A model generated the notes under the pieces. The model ran no database searches. It was not told the DNA's origin and saw only the letters and a program-made list of their open reading frames with translations. A stretch of DNA of 64,000 bases from Roseburia sp. AF12-17LB. Its GTDB lineage: Bacteria; Bacillota; Clostridia; Lachnospirales; Lachnospiraceae. Below, piece by piece: positions 8,671-18,312 of this stretch (the first letter of the stretch is position 1; every line of letters begins with the position of its first letter). The stretch lies in contig NZ_QUHR01000001.1 in NCBI RefSeq assembly GCF_003479605.1, positions 1-64,000 of the forward strand. The letters run 5' to 3'. The translations under genes were made by a program, and so were the position numbers.

Positions 8671-8697
8671 TAAGTTTTCCAAAGAAACGTCCGATAA
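8671..8697 (+). promoter_or_regulatory. Sigma-28 (FliA/SigD) promoter of flgM operon
   Basis: TAAG (8671-8674), a 15-base spacer and TCCGATAA (8690-8697) match the flagellar sigma consensus TAAA-N15-GCCGATAT. It lies 54 bases before flgM. Confidence 0.75.
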
Positions 8698-8751
8698 ATA
8701 GATTAGACAACAGAAATGCGAATCATTTCAAGGAAGAAAGGAGATGCCGTT

Positions 8752-9033
8752 ATGCGTATAGAAGCTTATAACCAGATCGCATCCATATATAAAACAAGTA
8801 AGACTGGTAAAGTACAGCAGCCATATGGTGTAAGCACAGGCAGGGATGAAGTGCAGATTTCCCAGTTGGGAAGAGATTACCAGATCGCAAAACAGGCAGT
8901 CGCAGAAGCTTCGGATATCAGGGAAGATAAAGTAGCAGAACTGAAAACAAGTGTCCAGTCAGGAAAATATGATGTGGATTCCGGAGATTTTGCAAGTATG
9001 TTACTGGCAAAATATAACGAAATGAAGAAGTAA
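8752..9033 (+). CDS. flgM: Negative regulator of flagellin synthesis, anti-sigma-28 factor
   Basis: A 93-residue FlgM. It binds sigma-28 until the hook is complete and is then exported, releasing late flagellar transcription. The sequence has the usual disordered N-terminal half (with DEVQISQLGRDYQ) and the conserved C-terminal sigma-binding helices (REDKVAELKTSVQSGKY...DFASMLLAKY). ATG 8752 is preferred because AAAGGAG lies 8 bases upstream; an upstream in-frame ATG at 8716 lacks a site. It is first in the late flagellar operon, behind a sigma-28-type promoter, so it is probably under the sigma factor it inhibits. Confidence 0.92.
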   Translation: MRIEAYNQIASIYKTSKTGKVQQPYGVSTGRDEVQISQLGRDYQIAKQAVAEASDIREDKVAELKTSVQSGKYDVDSGDFASMLLAKYNEMKK

Positions 9034-9049
9034 GAAGTGAGGATAAGCC

Positions 9050-9562
9050 GTGGCTAGTTTGATGGAGGATTTGGCAGATGTACTTCTGCAGGAAGATAAA
9101 CAATATCAGGAGTTGATTGTTCTTTCAAAAGAGAAGACAGATGTACTGGTTGCCGGAAATGTAAAGAGATTGGAAGAAATTACTGCAATGGAGCAGGAAA
9201 TGACAGATGTGCTTCATGGATATGAAGTGCGCCGCAGAACCATCTTACAGGATATGGCAGATGTACTGGGTAAATCAAAGGATGATTTTACCATTGAGAC
9301 CATGATACAGATACTGGAATCACAGCCAAAAGAACAAAGCCGCCTTATTTCACTTCGGGATAAACTTCACAGGACGTTAAAGGAAATGGCACAGCTAAAC
9401 ACACAGAATCAGGCACTGATTAAACAGTCCTTAGAGATGGTGGAGTTTGACCTGACCTTGTTTAAGAGCCTGCGGCAGGCACCGGAAACGGCAAATTATA
9501 ACAAATCTGCATACAATACCGGAGATTTGTTAGGAAGCAGTGCTTTTGACACGAAACAGTAG
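9050..9562 (+). CDS. flgN: Flagellar export chaperone FlgN
   Basis: A 170-residue, largely helical protein of the FlgN family, the cytoplasmic chaperone that delivers FlgK and FlgL to the export gate. The N-terminal half is a coiled coil (LADVLLQEDKQYQELIVLSKEKTDVLV), followed by a leucine-rich C-terminal helix that would bind client C termini. It starts at GTG 9050 with GTGAGG 7 bases upstream. It sits between flgM and the two flgK genes, which are its expected clients, and shares their operon with only 16 bases to flgM. Confidence 0.85.
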   Translation: MASLMEDLADVLLQEDKQYQELIVLSKEKTDVLVAGNVKRLEEITAMEQEMTDVLHGYEVRRRTILQDMADVLGKSKDDFTIETMIQILESQPKEQSRLISLRDKLHRTLKEMAQLNTQNQALIKQSLEMVEFDLTLFKSLRQAPETANYNKSAYNTGDLLGSSAFDTKQ

Positions 9563-9579
9563 GCAGGAGGAAAAGTACC

Positions 9580-11322
9580 ATGGCAAATGGAATGGGAAGT
9601 TTATATATTGGTTCTTCTGGACTTCGGACAAGCCAGAATGCCTTGAATACGACAGCAAATAACCTTGCGAATGTTGACACAACCGGATATGTGCGCCAGC
9701 AGGTCATTCAGGCGGACCGCCATTACAATACATTTGATAAAAATGCAGCAATCAGTAATCAGCAGTCCGGACTTGGTGTAAGTATTGCAGATGTCATTCA
9801 TTCAAGAGATATATTTTTAGATAAATCATATCGGACAGAGACTGGAAGACAGTCTTTTTATTCCGCATGCTACTCTGCAACAAATGAAATCTATACTTAT
9901 TTTCAGGAGCTGGAGGGAGAAGCATTCCAGGATAGTATCTCATCTTTATATACTGCATTTGAAGAGTTCTCCAAAGATCCTTCTGATTCTGTAAACCAGA
10001 ACCTTGTAATGCAGAAATCGAGTCTGTTTATCAGCCGGGCGAAAGCCGTTTACACAAGTTTACAGAACTATCAGAATAATTTAAATACAAAAATTTCCAA
10101 GGACATTGACCGGATCAATGAACTGGGAAAGAAAATCTATGATTTAAATGAGAACATTGTAAAAATCGAGGCTGGTGGAGTCGAGACTGCAATGGAATTA
10201 AGGGACCAGCGGGATAACGCACTGGACGAACTGGCAGGTCTGGTTCATATCGACTATGATGAGAAATACGATGGAACTGTATTTGTTTCAATAGAAGGTG
10301 TTGATTTCGTAAATCGTGCCCAGGTATATGAGATGGGAAAAAGCGTAGATGATGAGACCGGTTATATTACACCATACTGGCCGCAGATGTCAGATACGAA
10401 TCGTGGACAGACAGCCGATGTATTTAACTTTAATGTAGATATTTCGTCTGCTTATAACACTGACATCGGAGAATTGAAGGCACTGGTAATGCAGCGTGGA
10501 AATTATGTGGCAGATTACCGTGATATAGAAGGAAAATCCCGTCAGGAATATAATGATGGTGCAGGAATGTCTGTAATGCTTTCTACAGAAGCAGAATTAG
10601 ACCAGCTGGTACATAAACTGGTTACAGCAATCAATGATATCTTCTGTCCGAATGTAGAATATGCCGGCACAGATTTAACCGGAACAACAGCAGATGGAAA
10701 TGCGTTTACCATTACACAGGGGATGAAAGTTTTAGATACAGATAACTGCGCAGTAGGAAGTGATGGAAAGCTTCCGCCACAGGAGCTATTTTCCAGGGTA
10801 GGAACGGATCGCTATACAGAGGTGAATGTAACGGATGCGGCTGGAAATACCAGGACATACTATGTATACAATGAGGAAAGTGCAACAGATATTTCTAAAA
10901 TGTATACCTTGTCCAGCCTTAAGGTAAATGATGAAATTATCAGCCAGCCATCTTACATCCCGCATCTGACACAGGATAGTAATAATAAACAGGTAGCGCA
11001 GCAGCTTGGTACCGCATTTACAGAGATGTGGAAGAAGAGTGAGATTTCTTTGAATCCAAATGCTACCAGTAAATGTACCTTTATGGAATATTATGCACAG
11101 ATGATTGGTGAAACAGGAACAGCAGGTTCTGTTTACAATACCATGTCAGAGACACTGAATAACACGGTAAATACCGTTGATAATAAGCGTCAGCAGGTAA
11201 TCGGAGTTTCTTCTGACGAGGAACTGACCAGTATGATTCAGTTCCAGAATGCTTACAATGCAGCCAGCCGTTTTATGAATGTGGTAAGTGACATGATAGA
11301 GACATTAATTAACGGATTGTAA
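9580..11322 (+). CDS. flgK: Flagellar hook-associated protein 1 (first paralogue)
   Basis: A 580-residue FlgK, the first hook-filament junction protein. The N terminus has the rod/hook-family motif NNLANVDTTGYVRQ (about 28-41). The C terminus has the coiled segment EELTSMIQFQNAYNAASRFMNVVSDMIETLINGL that interlocks with FlgL. The middle, about residues 250-480, is variable. A GGCAGGAGG site precedes ATG. The next gene is a second full-length FlgK paralogue, so the junction may be built from two types, or one may have another role. Secreted through the flagellar export apparatus with no Sec signal. Confidence 0.93.
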   Translation: MANGMGSLYIGSSGLRTSQNALNTTANNLANVDTTGYVRQQVIQADRHYNTFDKNAAISNQQSGLGVSIADVIHSRDIFLDKSYRTETGRQSFYSACYSATNEIYTYFQELEGEAFQDSISSLYTAFEEFSKDPSDSVNQNLVMQKSSLFISRAKAVYTSLQNYQNNLNTKISKDIDRINELGKKIYDLNENIVKIEAGGVETAMELRDQRDNALDELAGLVHIDYDEKYDGTVFVSIEGVDFVNRAQVYEMGKSVDDETGYITPYWPQMSDTNRGQTADVFNFNVDISSAYNTDIGELKALVMQRGNYVADYRDIEGKSRQEYNDGAGMSVMLSTEAELDQLVHKLVTAINDIFCPNVEYAGTDLTGTTADGNAFTITQGMKVLDTDNCAVGSDGKLPPQELFSRVGTDRYTEVNVTDAAGNTRTYYVYNEESATDISKMYTLSSLKVNDEIISQPSYIPHLTQDSNNKQVAQQLGTAFTEMWKKSEISLNPNATSKCTFMEYYAQMIGETGTAGSVYNTMSETLNNTVNTVDNKRQQVIGVSSDEELTSMIQFQNAYNAASRFMNVVSDMIETLINGL

Positions 11323-11340
11323 TATAGAAGAGGTGGGAAT

Positions 11341-13191
11341 ATGCCGTCACAATTTTTTGGATTAAATATAGCAGCATCTGCATTAAATGCATTTCAGGCA
11401 TCTGTAAATACTGCTGCCAATAACGTATCTAATGTACAGACCAAGGGTTACAGTAAACAGGTAACGAATAAAGAAGCCGGTGAAGGAATGCGTGTCAATG
11501 CAAAATACGGAACCACCGGAACCGGAGTAAATGCGGTTTCTGTCACACAGCTCCGGGACAGCTATTATGACACGAAATACTGGAATAATAATGGAAACCT
11601 TGGATTGTATCAGAAACGTCTTTACTATATGGAACAGATTCAGACATATTTTACAGATGATGATACGGAAAAGGGTTTTTCCACATTGTTAAAAACCATG
11701 TTTAACAATCTGGATACCACACAGCATACGAACTTTGATGAAAATGTAAGAAAGCAGTTTATCGGAAGTGCCCAGAGTCTTGCTACCTATTTTAACGGAG
11801 TTGCTACGAACCTTCAGGAATTACAGGGAACCTTAAACAATGAGATTAAGTCTACTGTAGATAATGTAAACTCCATTGCAGAGAAAATTGCATTGATTAA
11901 TAAGCAGATTAATCAGGTGGAAATCAATGGTGGACATGCCAATGAGCTGAGAGATAAGAGAGCACTTTTGGTGGATGAACTTTCCGCAATTGTTCCGGTT
12001 GAAATATCAGAAGTGCCGATTACCAACAGTAACTATCCGGATATGGATCTTGGAATTAATAAATACACCGTGAAAATTAATGGACAGACCATGGTGGACG
12101 GATACGATTACCGTACCCTCTCTTATGAAGCGAGAGAGCAGAAGATTAACCAGACTGATATTGATGGATTGTACGACCTGACCTGGTCAGATACCGGAGT
12201 AAAATTCAATGCAGCCAGTGCATCCATGGGTGGAAGTTTAAGAGCTTTGTTTGAAATGCGGGATGGAAATAATGCAGAAAACTTTACCGGTAAAATAGGA
12301 ACAGAAGCCGGAAGTATCCGGAATACTGTGGTAGATGGAAGAACCGTAACGCAGATTACCGTAAAGAATCCATCTATGACGGATGTAGAGAAATTATCCA
12401 TTGCAGAACAGGGAATCATAACCGTATTAAACAATGATTATCTTTATTCCGATTTTACCATGAATGCAGATGGAAGTTATACTTTTACATTAAAGCAGGA
12501 GTTAAATGCATCCCAGAGAAGCAAGTTCTTAGGAGAAAGTGTCAGCATTGGAAAGAGTGTGGATGCCATGGGAATCCCGTACTATATGTCCCAGATGAAC
12601 CAGTTCTTAAGAAGCTTTACCAAAGCATTTAATGATATTGAACGTGGAGACGCAGCTGATCCGGCAGTGGATTTAAATGGAAAAGAAATGGGAAGTTTTT
12701 TTGTGGGAAAGAAAGCTTTAGGCGGAGAATATGATTTTACAGATACACAGATATCCTCCGGTTCCAATACCTATTATCAGCTGACAGCATTAAACTTTGC
12801 TGTAAATTCAGAGTCCATAACAGACCCGGGAAGATTTGCAGCAGTAACCAGGTCAGAGTACACCGATGGTGTGGATAAATATACATTGCTGGATAGCTTG
12901 AAGAAATTAGAGAGTGATACCAAGCTTTACCGTGGAACGGGGGCAGATGATTTCTTACAGTGTCTGCTTTCGGATATTTCTGTAGATACAGAAGAAGCGG
13001 AGCTTTTCAGCAAGAATTATTCCAATATAGAGTCGACTATCGATATGCAGAGACAGTCTGTATCCGGTGTAGATGAAGATGAAGAAGCACTGGACTTAGT
13101 AAAATTCCAGAATGCATATAATCTGGCATCCAAGATGGTTTCTGTTATGGCAGAGATGTATGACAGATTAATCTTAGAGACCGGAGTATAA
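11341..13191 (+). CDS. Flagellar hook-associated protein 1 (second paralogue)
   Basis: A 616-residue FlgK-family protein only 18 bases after the first. It keeps the N-terminal motif NNVSNVQTKGYSKQ and the C-terminal helix EALDLVKFQNAYNLASKMVSVMAEMYDRLI. The two copies differ strongly in the centre, so the duplication is not recent. Both ends needed for junction assembly are intact, and the ribosome site GAAGAGGTGG is good, so it should be made and exported. Whether it replaces, alternates with or caps the first FlgK cannot be told from sequence. Tandem flgK genes also occur in related Lachnospiraceae as I recall. Confidence 0.9.
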   Translation: MPSQFFGLNIAASALNAFQASVNTAANNVSNVQTKGYSKQVTNKEAGEGMRVNAKYGTTGTGVNAVSVTQLRDSYYDTKYWNNNGNLGLYQKRLYYMEQIQTYFTDDDTEKGFSTLLKTMFNNLDTTQHTNFDENVRKQFIGSAQSLATYFNGVATNLQELQGTLNNEIKSTVDNVNSIAEKIALINKQINQVEINGGHANELRDKRALLVDELSAIVPVEISEVPITNSNYPDMDLGINKYTVKINGQTMVDGYDYRTLSYEAREQKINQTDIDGLYDLTWSDTGVKFNAASASMGGSLRALFEMRDGNNAENFTGKIGTEAGSIRNTVVDGRTVTQITVKNPSMTDVEKLSIAEQGIITVLNNDYLYSDFTMNADGSYTFTLKQELNASQRSKFLGESVSIGKSVDAMGIPYYMSQMNQFLRSFTKAFNDIERGDAADPAVDLNGKEMGSFFVGKKALGGEYDFTDTQISSGSNTYYQLTALNFAVNSESITDPGRFAAVTRSEYTDGVDKYTLLDSLKKLESDTKLYRGTGADDFLQCLLSDISVDTEEAELFSKNYSNIESTIDMQRQSVSGVDEDEEALDLVKFQNAYNLASKMVSVMAEMYDRLILETGV

Positions 13192-13205
13192 GGAGGTTTG
13201 TTAGA

Positions 13206-14717
13206 ATGAGAGTAACCAATAACATGATCATGAGCAATACCAAAATAAATATCAATGGAAACAAGACCAATGTGAATACATTGAATAATCAGATGACTTC
13301 ACAGAAGAAAATCAGCAGGCCATCCGATGACCCGGTTATTGCTATCCGTGCACTTCGGCTGCGCAGCAGTTTAAGCCAGATTAATCAGTATTATGAAAAA
13401 AATATTCCGGATGCAGAGGCATGGTTAGATGTTACCGAAACCTCTCTTACTAACATGAAAAAGCTGCTGACTACCATTCACACCCAGTGTGATGCAGGAG
13501 CCAATGGAACACTGACGGAAGAAAACCGTAAGACTATTTTAAAGCAGTTACAGTCCTTAAGTGACCAGATTTATTCTGAAGGTGATGCAGATTATGCAGG
13601 AAGAACAGTATTTACCGGTTATAAGACGAATTCAACCTTGACATTCCAGGCAGACAGCAAAGAGACATATAATATCAGCGAGTATTTATCCGCAGATAAA
13701 ATAGAAGAATATAATTATTCCTATGGAAATGTTAAGACACCGACAGCTGCAGACGTAGCTGCAAAGACAGCACCGGGTACACCGGAGAATACTACACTGC
13801 ACAGATTGCGCCTTTCCTATGACAATATTACCGATATTACTGGTGGAAAAATCAGTTACAGTTATACAGACAAAGCAACCGGACAGATGACCATGAAGGA
13901 GCTGAATGTTACCACTGTTACCACTAGTGATCTGGAAGCGTCTTCTTATGCAATAGCAGATAATGACATCGTATTTAATAAAGACACCGGTGAATTTCTG
14001 ATGGGAAAAACACTTGCATCCAATCTGAAATCATTAGGAGCAACGGTTTCTGTGAATTATGATAAGACCGGATTTTCCAAAGGAGAATTAAGACCGGAGA
14101 ATTATTTTGACTGTACCAATAATACAGATGCGGCTAATCCAATCCAATATACTAATTTTGAAAACGGAAAGAGAGTCCGGCAGGATATTGAATATACCAT
14201 TGCATCGAATCAGACTCTGGTGGTAAATACACAGGCAAGCACAGTGTTTAACTCTGATATTGCAAGAGATTTAGATAATCTTACTTCCATTGTGCAGTCG
14301 GCTATTGACGCACATAGTGTAGTGGACAACATTAAGGAAATGAAAGGCTTAAGCCAGTATTCTTCAAAGGACGACCAGGAATATTTGGAAAGCTGTCTGG
14401 CTGCTGCCCAGAAACAGGCAGATTATGCAGACCATCAGCTGCAGACAGTATTTAACAGGGGACTGACGAAATTCGAAGGCTATATGTCAGATGTAAACCT
14501 TGCAATCACGGATGTGGGAAGCAAGGGACAGCAGCTTGATATTACAAAGAACCGCATGTCTAATCAACAGCAGACAGTAGAAGCGTTAAAATCAGACAAT
14601 GAGGATAAGGATTTATCAGAGATTATCATTGACTATACTTCTTCCTATACTGCATATCAGGCATCTTTACAGGCGGCCGCTAAATTAGAAAGACAGACTT
14701 TACTGGATTATCTGTAA
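13206..14717 (+). CDS. flgL: Flagellar hook-associated protein 3
   Basis: A 503-residue FlgL, second junction protein between hook and filament. The flagellin-like N terminus (MRVTNNMIMSNTKININGNKTNVN, then KKISRPSDDP at about 39-48) and the C-terminal helix (DLSEIIIDYTSSYTAYQASLQAAAKL) are conserved. It is longer than the roughly 300-residue enterobacterial form because of a large insertion (about 150-370), probably a surface-exposed domain. An AAGGAGG site precedes ATG, 14 bases after the second flgK. Co-expressed in the late flagellar operon and probably chaperoned by FlgN. Confidence 0.92.
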   Translation: MRVTNNMIMSNTKININGNKTNVNTLNNQMTSQKKISRPSDDPVIAIRALRLRSSLSQINQYYEKNIPDAEAWLDVTETSLTNMKKLLTTIHTQCDAGANGTLTEENRKTILKQLQSLSDQIYSEGDADYAGRTVFTGYKTNSTLTFQADSKETYNISEYLSADKIEEYNYSYGNVKTPTAADVAAKTAPGTPENTTLHRLRLSYDNITDITGGKISYSYTDKATGQMTMKELNVTTVTTSDLEASSYAIADNDIVFNKDTGEFLMGKTLASNLKSLGATVSVNYDKTGFSKGELRPENYFDCTNNTDAANPIQYTNFENGKRVRQDIEYTIASNQTLVVNTQASTVFNSDIARDLDNLTSIVQSAIDAHSVVDNIKEMKGLSQYSSKDDQEYLESCLAAAQKQADYADHQLQTVFNRGLTKFEGYMSDVNLAITDVGSKGQQLDITKNRMSNQQQTVEALKSDNEDKDLSEIIIDYTSSYTAYQASLQAAAKLERQTLLDYL

Positions 14718-14733
14718 GAAAGGAGAAACTGGC

Positions 14734-15195
14734 ATGAAAGCAGCAACAAGATTGTTTGGGGAAATAGAAATAGACGAAAGCAAAATCATAACATTTGAGG
14801 ACGGAATCATTGGATTTCCGGATATGAAGAAGTTTACCTTAATCTTCGATGAAGAAAAAGAAGGCAGACCATCCATTTCCTGGTTACAGTCCATGGACGA
14901 GCCGGAGATAGCATTTCCGGTAATGGATCCGCTGTTCGTTTGTGAAACATATAATCCAAGTGTGGAAGATGAATTGTTAAAGAACCTTGGAACCATAAAA
15001 GAGGATAACCTTTATGTACTGGTAACAGTTACCGTGCCACAGAATATCAAAGAACTTGCAGTGAACTTAAAAGCACCGATTGTAATTAATACAGACACAA
15101 GAAAAGCGAGTCAGATAATCGTAGAGGATGACCTGCCGGTAAGATACAGAATTTATGAAATTTTAGAAGAAGCAAAGAAGAAGGCAGGTGAATAA
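14734..15195 (+). CDS. fliW: Flagellar assembly factor FliW
   Basis: A 153-residue FliW. In Bacillus and relatives FliW binds free flagellin and, when released, allosterically blocks CsrA, so flagellin translation follows flagellin export. The family opening TRLFGEIEIDESKIITFEDGIIGFPDMKKF is evident. An AAAGGAG site precedes ATG. The gene is coupled to csrA: the csrA ribosome site lies in the last codons of fliW. Together with the hairpin in the flagellin leader, this supports an intact FliW-CsrA-flagellin circuit here. Confidence 0.93.
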   Translation: MKAATRLFGEIEIDESKIITFEDGIIGFPDMKKFTLIFDEEKEGRPSISWLQSMDEPEIAFPVMDPLFVCETYNPSVEDELLKNLGTIKEDNLYVLVTVTVPQNIKELAVNLKAPIVINTDTRKASQIIVEDDLPVRYRIYEILEEAKKKAGE

Positions 15196-15196
15196 G

Positions 15197-15412
15197 ATGC
15201 TGGCATTAACAAGAAAAAAGGGAGAATCCCTTGTTGTCAATAACAATATTGAGATAACAGTACTGGAAATCAGAGGAGACCAGATTAAAATCGGCATCTC
15301 AGCACCGAAAAATGTGCCGGTATACCGGAAAGAAGTATATTTACAGATTCAGAAGGAAAATGAAGCTTCTCTTAAAGCTGATGGGTTAGAAGCTTTGAAA
15401 AATTTACTGTAA
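15197..15412 (+). CDS. csrA: Carbon storage regulator / translational regulator CsrA
   Basis: A 71-residue RNA-binding dimer that recognises GGA in hairpin loops and represses translation. The canonical opening MLALTRKKGESLVV fixes the start at ATG 15197, with AGGTGA 5 bases upstream inside fliW; an earlier GTG at 15188 would overlap that site. The beta-strand segment IEITVLEIRGDQIKIGISAPKNV is well conserved. It carries the longer C-terminal tail seen in Firmicutes CsrA that FliW contacts. The probable main target is the flagellin mRNA leader at 19308-19340. Confidence 0.95.
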   Translation: MLALTRKKGESLVVNNNIEITVLEIRGDQIKIGISAPKNVPVYRKEVYLQIQKENEASLKADGLEALKNLL

Positions 15413-15416
15413 CCGC

Positions 15417-15444
15417 TAAATAAATTTACGGGTTCTACCGATAT
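15417..15444 (+). promoter_or_regulatory. Sigma-28-type promoter before flaG
   Basis: TAAA (15417-15420), a 16-base spacer and ACCGATAT (15437-15444) resemble the flagellar sigma consensus. It lies in the 87-base gap between csrA and flaG and could drive flaG-fliD-fliS separately. Confidence 0.6.
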
Positions 15445-15499
15445 AAGAGTTAGAACAATGGTAAACGGAAATGACAAGAAGCACATGGAGGTGTAAGCA

Positions 15500-15922
15500 A
15501 TGTCAATTGAATCAATCAGAAACAGTGGATCGGTGTATCAGGGAAGTTCTCCGGTTCAGGGAACAATAAGAGAAAGTTCCGCAGTAACAACAGAAGGATT
15601 ACAGACAAGTGCAGATGAAATACAGCAGGAAAATGCCAGCGTATTAGAAAATGCAGCAGCACAGGGTCAGAATCCAGCAGAAGAAGAAAAAGCAACTGCC
15701 TCTTCCTCGGAACAGGTTAAGAAGGCGGTGGAGAGCATCAATCGCAGCCAGGCTCATACAGAAGCAATCTTTGGTATCCACGAAGGAACCAATCGTGTCA
15801 CTATTAAGATTGTGGACAAAGAGAGCAAGAAAGTGATTAAAGAATATCCGCCGGAGAAGACACTTGACATGATACAGAAGCTCTGGGAGATGGCAGGGCT
15901 GATGGTAGACGAGAAGAGATAG
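15500..15922 (+). CDS. flaG: FlaG-family flagellar protein
   Basis: A 140-residue FlaG-family protein of uncertain function, linked in other bacteria to filament length control and usually located beside fliD. The N-terminal 70 residues are a low-complexity linker rich in Gln, Glu, Ser and Ala. The C-terminal FlaG domain has the signature NRVTIKIVDKESKKVIKEYPPEKTLDM (about 97-123). A CATGGAGGTG site precedes ATG. It is followed 12 bases later by fliD, in the usual flaG-fliD order. Confidence 0.88.
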   Translation: MSIESIRNSGSVYQGSSPVQGTIRESSAVTTEGLQTSADEIQQENASVLENAAAQGQNPAEEEKATASSSEQVKKAVESINRSQAHTEAIFGIHEGTNRVTIKIVDKESKKVIKEYPPEKTLDMIQKLWEMAGLMVDEKR

Positions 15923-15934
15923 GAGGTACTTAAG

Positions 15935-18247
15935 ATGGCAATTCGAGTATCAGGATTAGCGTCAGGAATGGATACCGAGTCGATTGTTACACAGCTCGTA
16001 TCTGCATATAATGTAAAGAAAAATACATATGTAAAAGCACAGACCAAGCTTTCCTGGAAGCAGGATGCATGGAAGACATTAAATAAAAAGGTAAAGAGTC
16101 TTTACAGTAACATGACAAGCTTAAAGTACAGTTCTGCGTATAAGACCAAGATGGCGTCGGTGTCAGATACTACTAAGGCAAGTGTCAGTGCAGAGGGTAC
16201 TGCTGTAAACGGAAGCTACAGCTTAAAGATTAATCAGGTGGCAAAGTCCGGTTATCTTACCGGCGGCCAGTTAGCAGCCTCTACAACCGGAGCAACCAAG
16301 CTCAGCGAGTTATTGGGTGATGACAGCTTTACCGGTGGAAAGATTGAAGTGACATCTGCCGGAAAGACCAGCACAATCGAAGTGACGGCAGATACAACAA
16401 TCAGTGATTTTGTATCAAAATTAAACAAAGCAGGAGTAAAGGCATCTTATGATTCGATAAATCAGAGAATTTATGTGGCAGCATCCGGTACGGGAGCAGC
16501 CAATGATTTCAGCCTGTCAGGAGTAGATGACAATGGAAGCACAGCATTAAAGGCACTGGGCTTGAGGGTAGCTTCCAAGAGCAATACAGAGAATTATAAG
16601 TCATGGGCAGCGTATGATGGACAGGATATAGCGCAGATTCTTGCGGATCTGCAGAATTCCAAGGATGCAATCTCAGCAGCCAATAACAGCATTACACAGT
16701 CGCGCTCTAAGATTTCCAGTTATACAACAAAGGTAAATTATGCATCTTCCTATGAGACCATGATGAATGCATATAAGGGACTTGATAATGCAGGAGAAAT
16801 CCGTGATTTGGATGAACTGGCAGCTATGTCCAAAGCTGATTTATCCAAAACATATGAATTGGATGATGATGGAAACTTTAAAAGAGATTCAGAAGGAAAG
16901 CTGATTGTAGCAGACGATACAGTCGCAGATGATAAAAAAGCAACCGGTACAGACCGCCTGAATGCCCTTGCAGCCAAAGCAGGTCTTGTTGAGAAGAAGG
17001 ATGAAAATGCCGGAGAAGATGCAAAACAGGTTACCATTGCAGAATTTGCGGCGGCAAAGGCAGCAGTAGACAAGTATGATGCCCAGGCAGCTGATGACAC
17101 CCTGACAGCTGATGAAAAAGCGGATATGAATGATTTTATCACCAGTGTACAGCATGCTTATAAGGGGGCAGCAGATTCAGAATATGCATCCATAGAAGAA
17201 CTTACCAATGCATACAATGATAAGATTACGAAAGAGCAGGACAGTATTACTGCCCAGAATCAGATTATCAGTGACAATAAGGCTGTTCTTGAAAAATATG
17301 CCCTGTTAGATAACGGGGAAGATCAGGCGACGCTAGAGGCACGTATTTCCTATGCGGTAAAACAGCTTGCCAATGCAGCTGACAAGACACAGTACAATAC
17401 GGATGCAACCCGCGTAGATGGCCAGGATGCAGAGATTTATGTAAATAATGCAAAATATACGTCATCCTCTAACTCCTTCAGCATTAACGGACTGAAGATT
17501 GAGGCGCTGGCTTCAACAGAAGGCAGTGAGATTAATGTGACGGTAAAGAATGACGTAGACGGTGTATACAAGAAAATAAAAGATTTCTTAAAAGAATATA
17601 ATTCCCTGATTAATGAGATGACTTCTCTTTATAACGCAGATTCTGCCAAAGGATATGAGCCGTTGACAACGGAAGAAAAAGATGCCATGACAGATTCTGA
17701 AGTCGAGGAATGGGAGAAGAAGGTAAAGAGTGCATTGCTTCGCCGGGATGACAGTTTAGGTAATCTTTTAAATTCCATGACCAGTGCCATGTATAAGGGA
17801 TATACTGTGAATGGCAAGAGTTATAGCCTTTCCAGCTTTGGTATTTCAACCCTGGGATATCTCAATGCAGATGAGAATGAGGAAAATGCTTATCATATTG
17901 ACGGTGATGCAGATGATTCTGCAGTTTCCTCTAAGACCAATAAGCTCAAACAGATGATAGAGAAAGACCCGGATACAGTTACGGCATTCATGCAGCAGCT
18001 TGTTACCGGTGTATACAATGAGATTGATACCAAGATGCGCTCTAATTCTCTGAGCAGTGCAATGACTGTTTATAATGATAAGCAGATGGCAAAAGAGTAT
18101 AGCAATTATACTACCACCATTAAGAAGTGGGAAGATAAGATTACTTCGATGGAAGATTCTTATTATAAGAAATTTGCAGCAATGGAAACTGCACTGGCAA
18201 AATTACAGCAGTCTACCTCTTCACTGTCAGGTCTTTTGGGTTCATAA
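15935..18247 (+). CDS. fliD: Flagellar filament cap protein
   Basis: A 770-residue FliD (hook-associated protein 2), which forms the cap that folds incoming flagellin at the filament tip. The N-terminal motif IRVSGLASGMDTESIV is diagnostic. The C-terminal FliD domain (with EYNSLINEMTSLYN and a final coiled coil, KWEDKITSMEDSYYKKFAAMETALAKL) is intact. The protein is longer than the typical 450-650 residues because of an Ala/Asp/Lys-rich insertion at about 280-480. An AGGAGGTAC site precedes ATG. A second, diverged FliD-like protein is encoded at 42449-43750. Confidence 0.94.
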   Translation: MAIRVSGLASGMDTESIVTQLVSAYNVKKNTYVKAQTKLSWKQDAWKTLNKKVKSLYSNMTSLKYSSAYKTKMASVSDTTKASVSAEGTAVNGSYSLKINQVAKSGYLTGGQLAASTTGATKLSELLGDDSFTGGKIEVTSAGKTSTIEVTADTTISDFVSKLNKAGVKASYDSINQRIYVAASGTGAANDFSLSGVDDNGSTALKALGLRVASKSNTENYKSWAAYDGQDIAQILADLQNSKDAISAANNSITQSRSKISSYTTKVNYASSYETMMNAYKGLDNAGEIRDLDELAAMSKADLSKTYELDDDGNFKRDSEGKLIVADDTVADDKKATGTDRLNALAAKAGLVEKKDENAGEDAKQVTIAEFAAAKAAVDKYDAQAADDTLTADEKADMNDFITSVQHAYKGAADSEYASIEELTNAYNDKITKEQDSITAQNQIISDNKAVLEKYALLDNGEDQATLEARISYAVKQLANAADKTQYNTDATRVDGQDAEIYVNNAKYTSSSNSFSINGLKIEALASTEGSEINVTVKNDVDGVYKKIKDFLKEYNSLINEMTSLYNADSAKGYEPLTTEEKDAMTDSEVEEWEKKVKSALLRRDDSLGNLLNSMTSAMYKGYTVNGKSYSLSSFGISTLGYLNADENEENAYHIDGDADDSAVSSKTNKLKQMIEKDPDTVTAFMQQLVTGVYNEIDTKMRSNSLSSAMTVYNDKQMAKEYSNYTTTIKKWEDKITSMEDSYYKKFAAMETALAKLQQSTSSLSGLLGS

Positions 18248-18312
18248 GAGCCGATAAATGTCAGTCACAGGCATAGACCTGTGATAATGTGAAAATACAT
18301 GGAGGTAACACG

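Noticed and set aside
18250-18257. GCCGATAA after fliD, like a sigma-28 -10 box before fliS
   Set aside because: No TAAA-like -35 lies 14-16 bases upstream (the sequence there is GGTCTT), and fliS is close enough to fliD to be co-transcribed.
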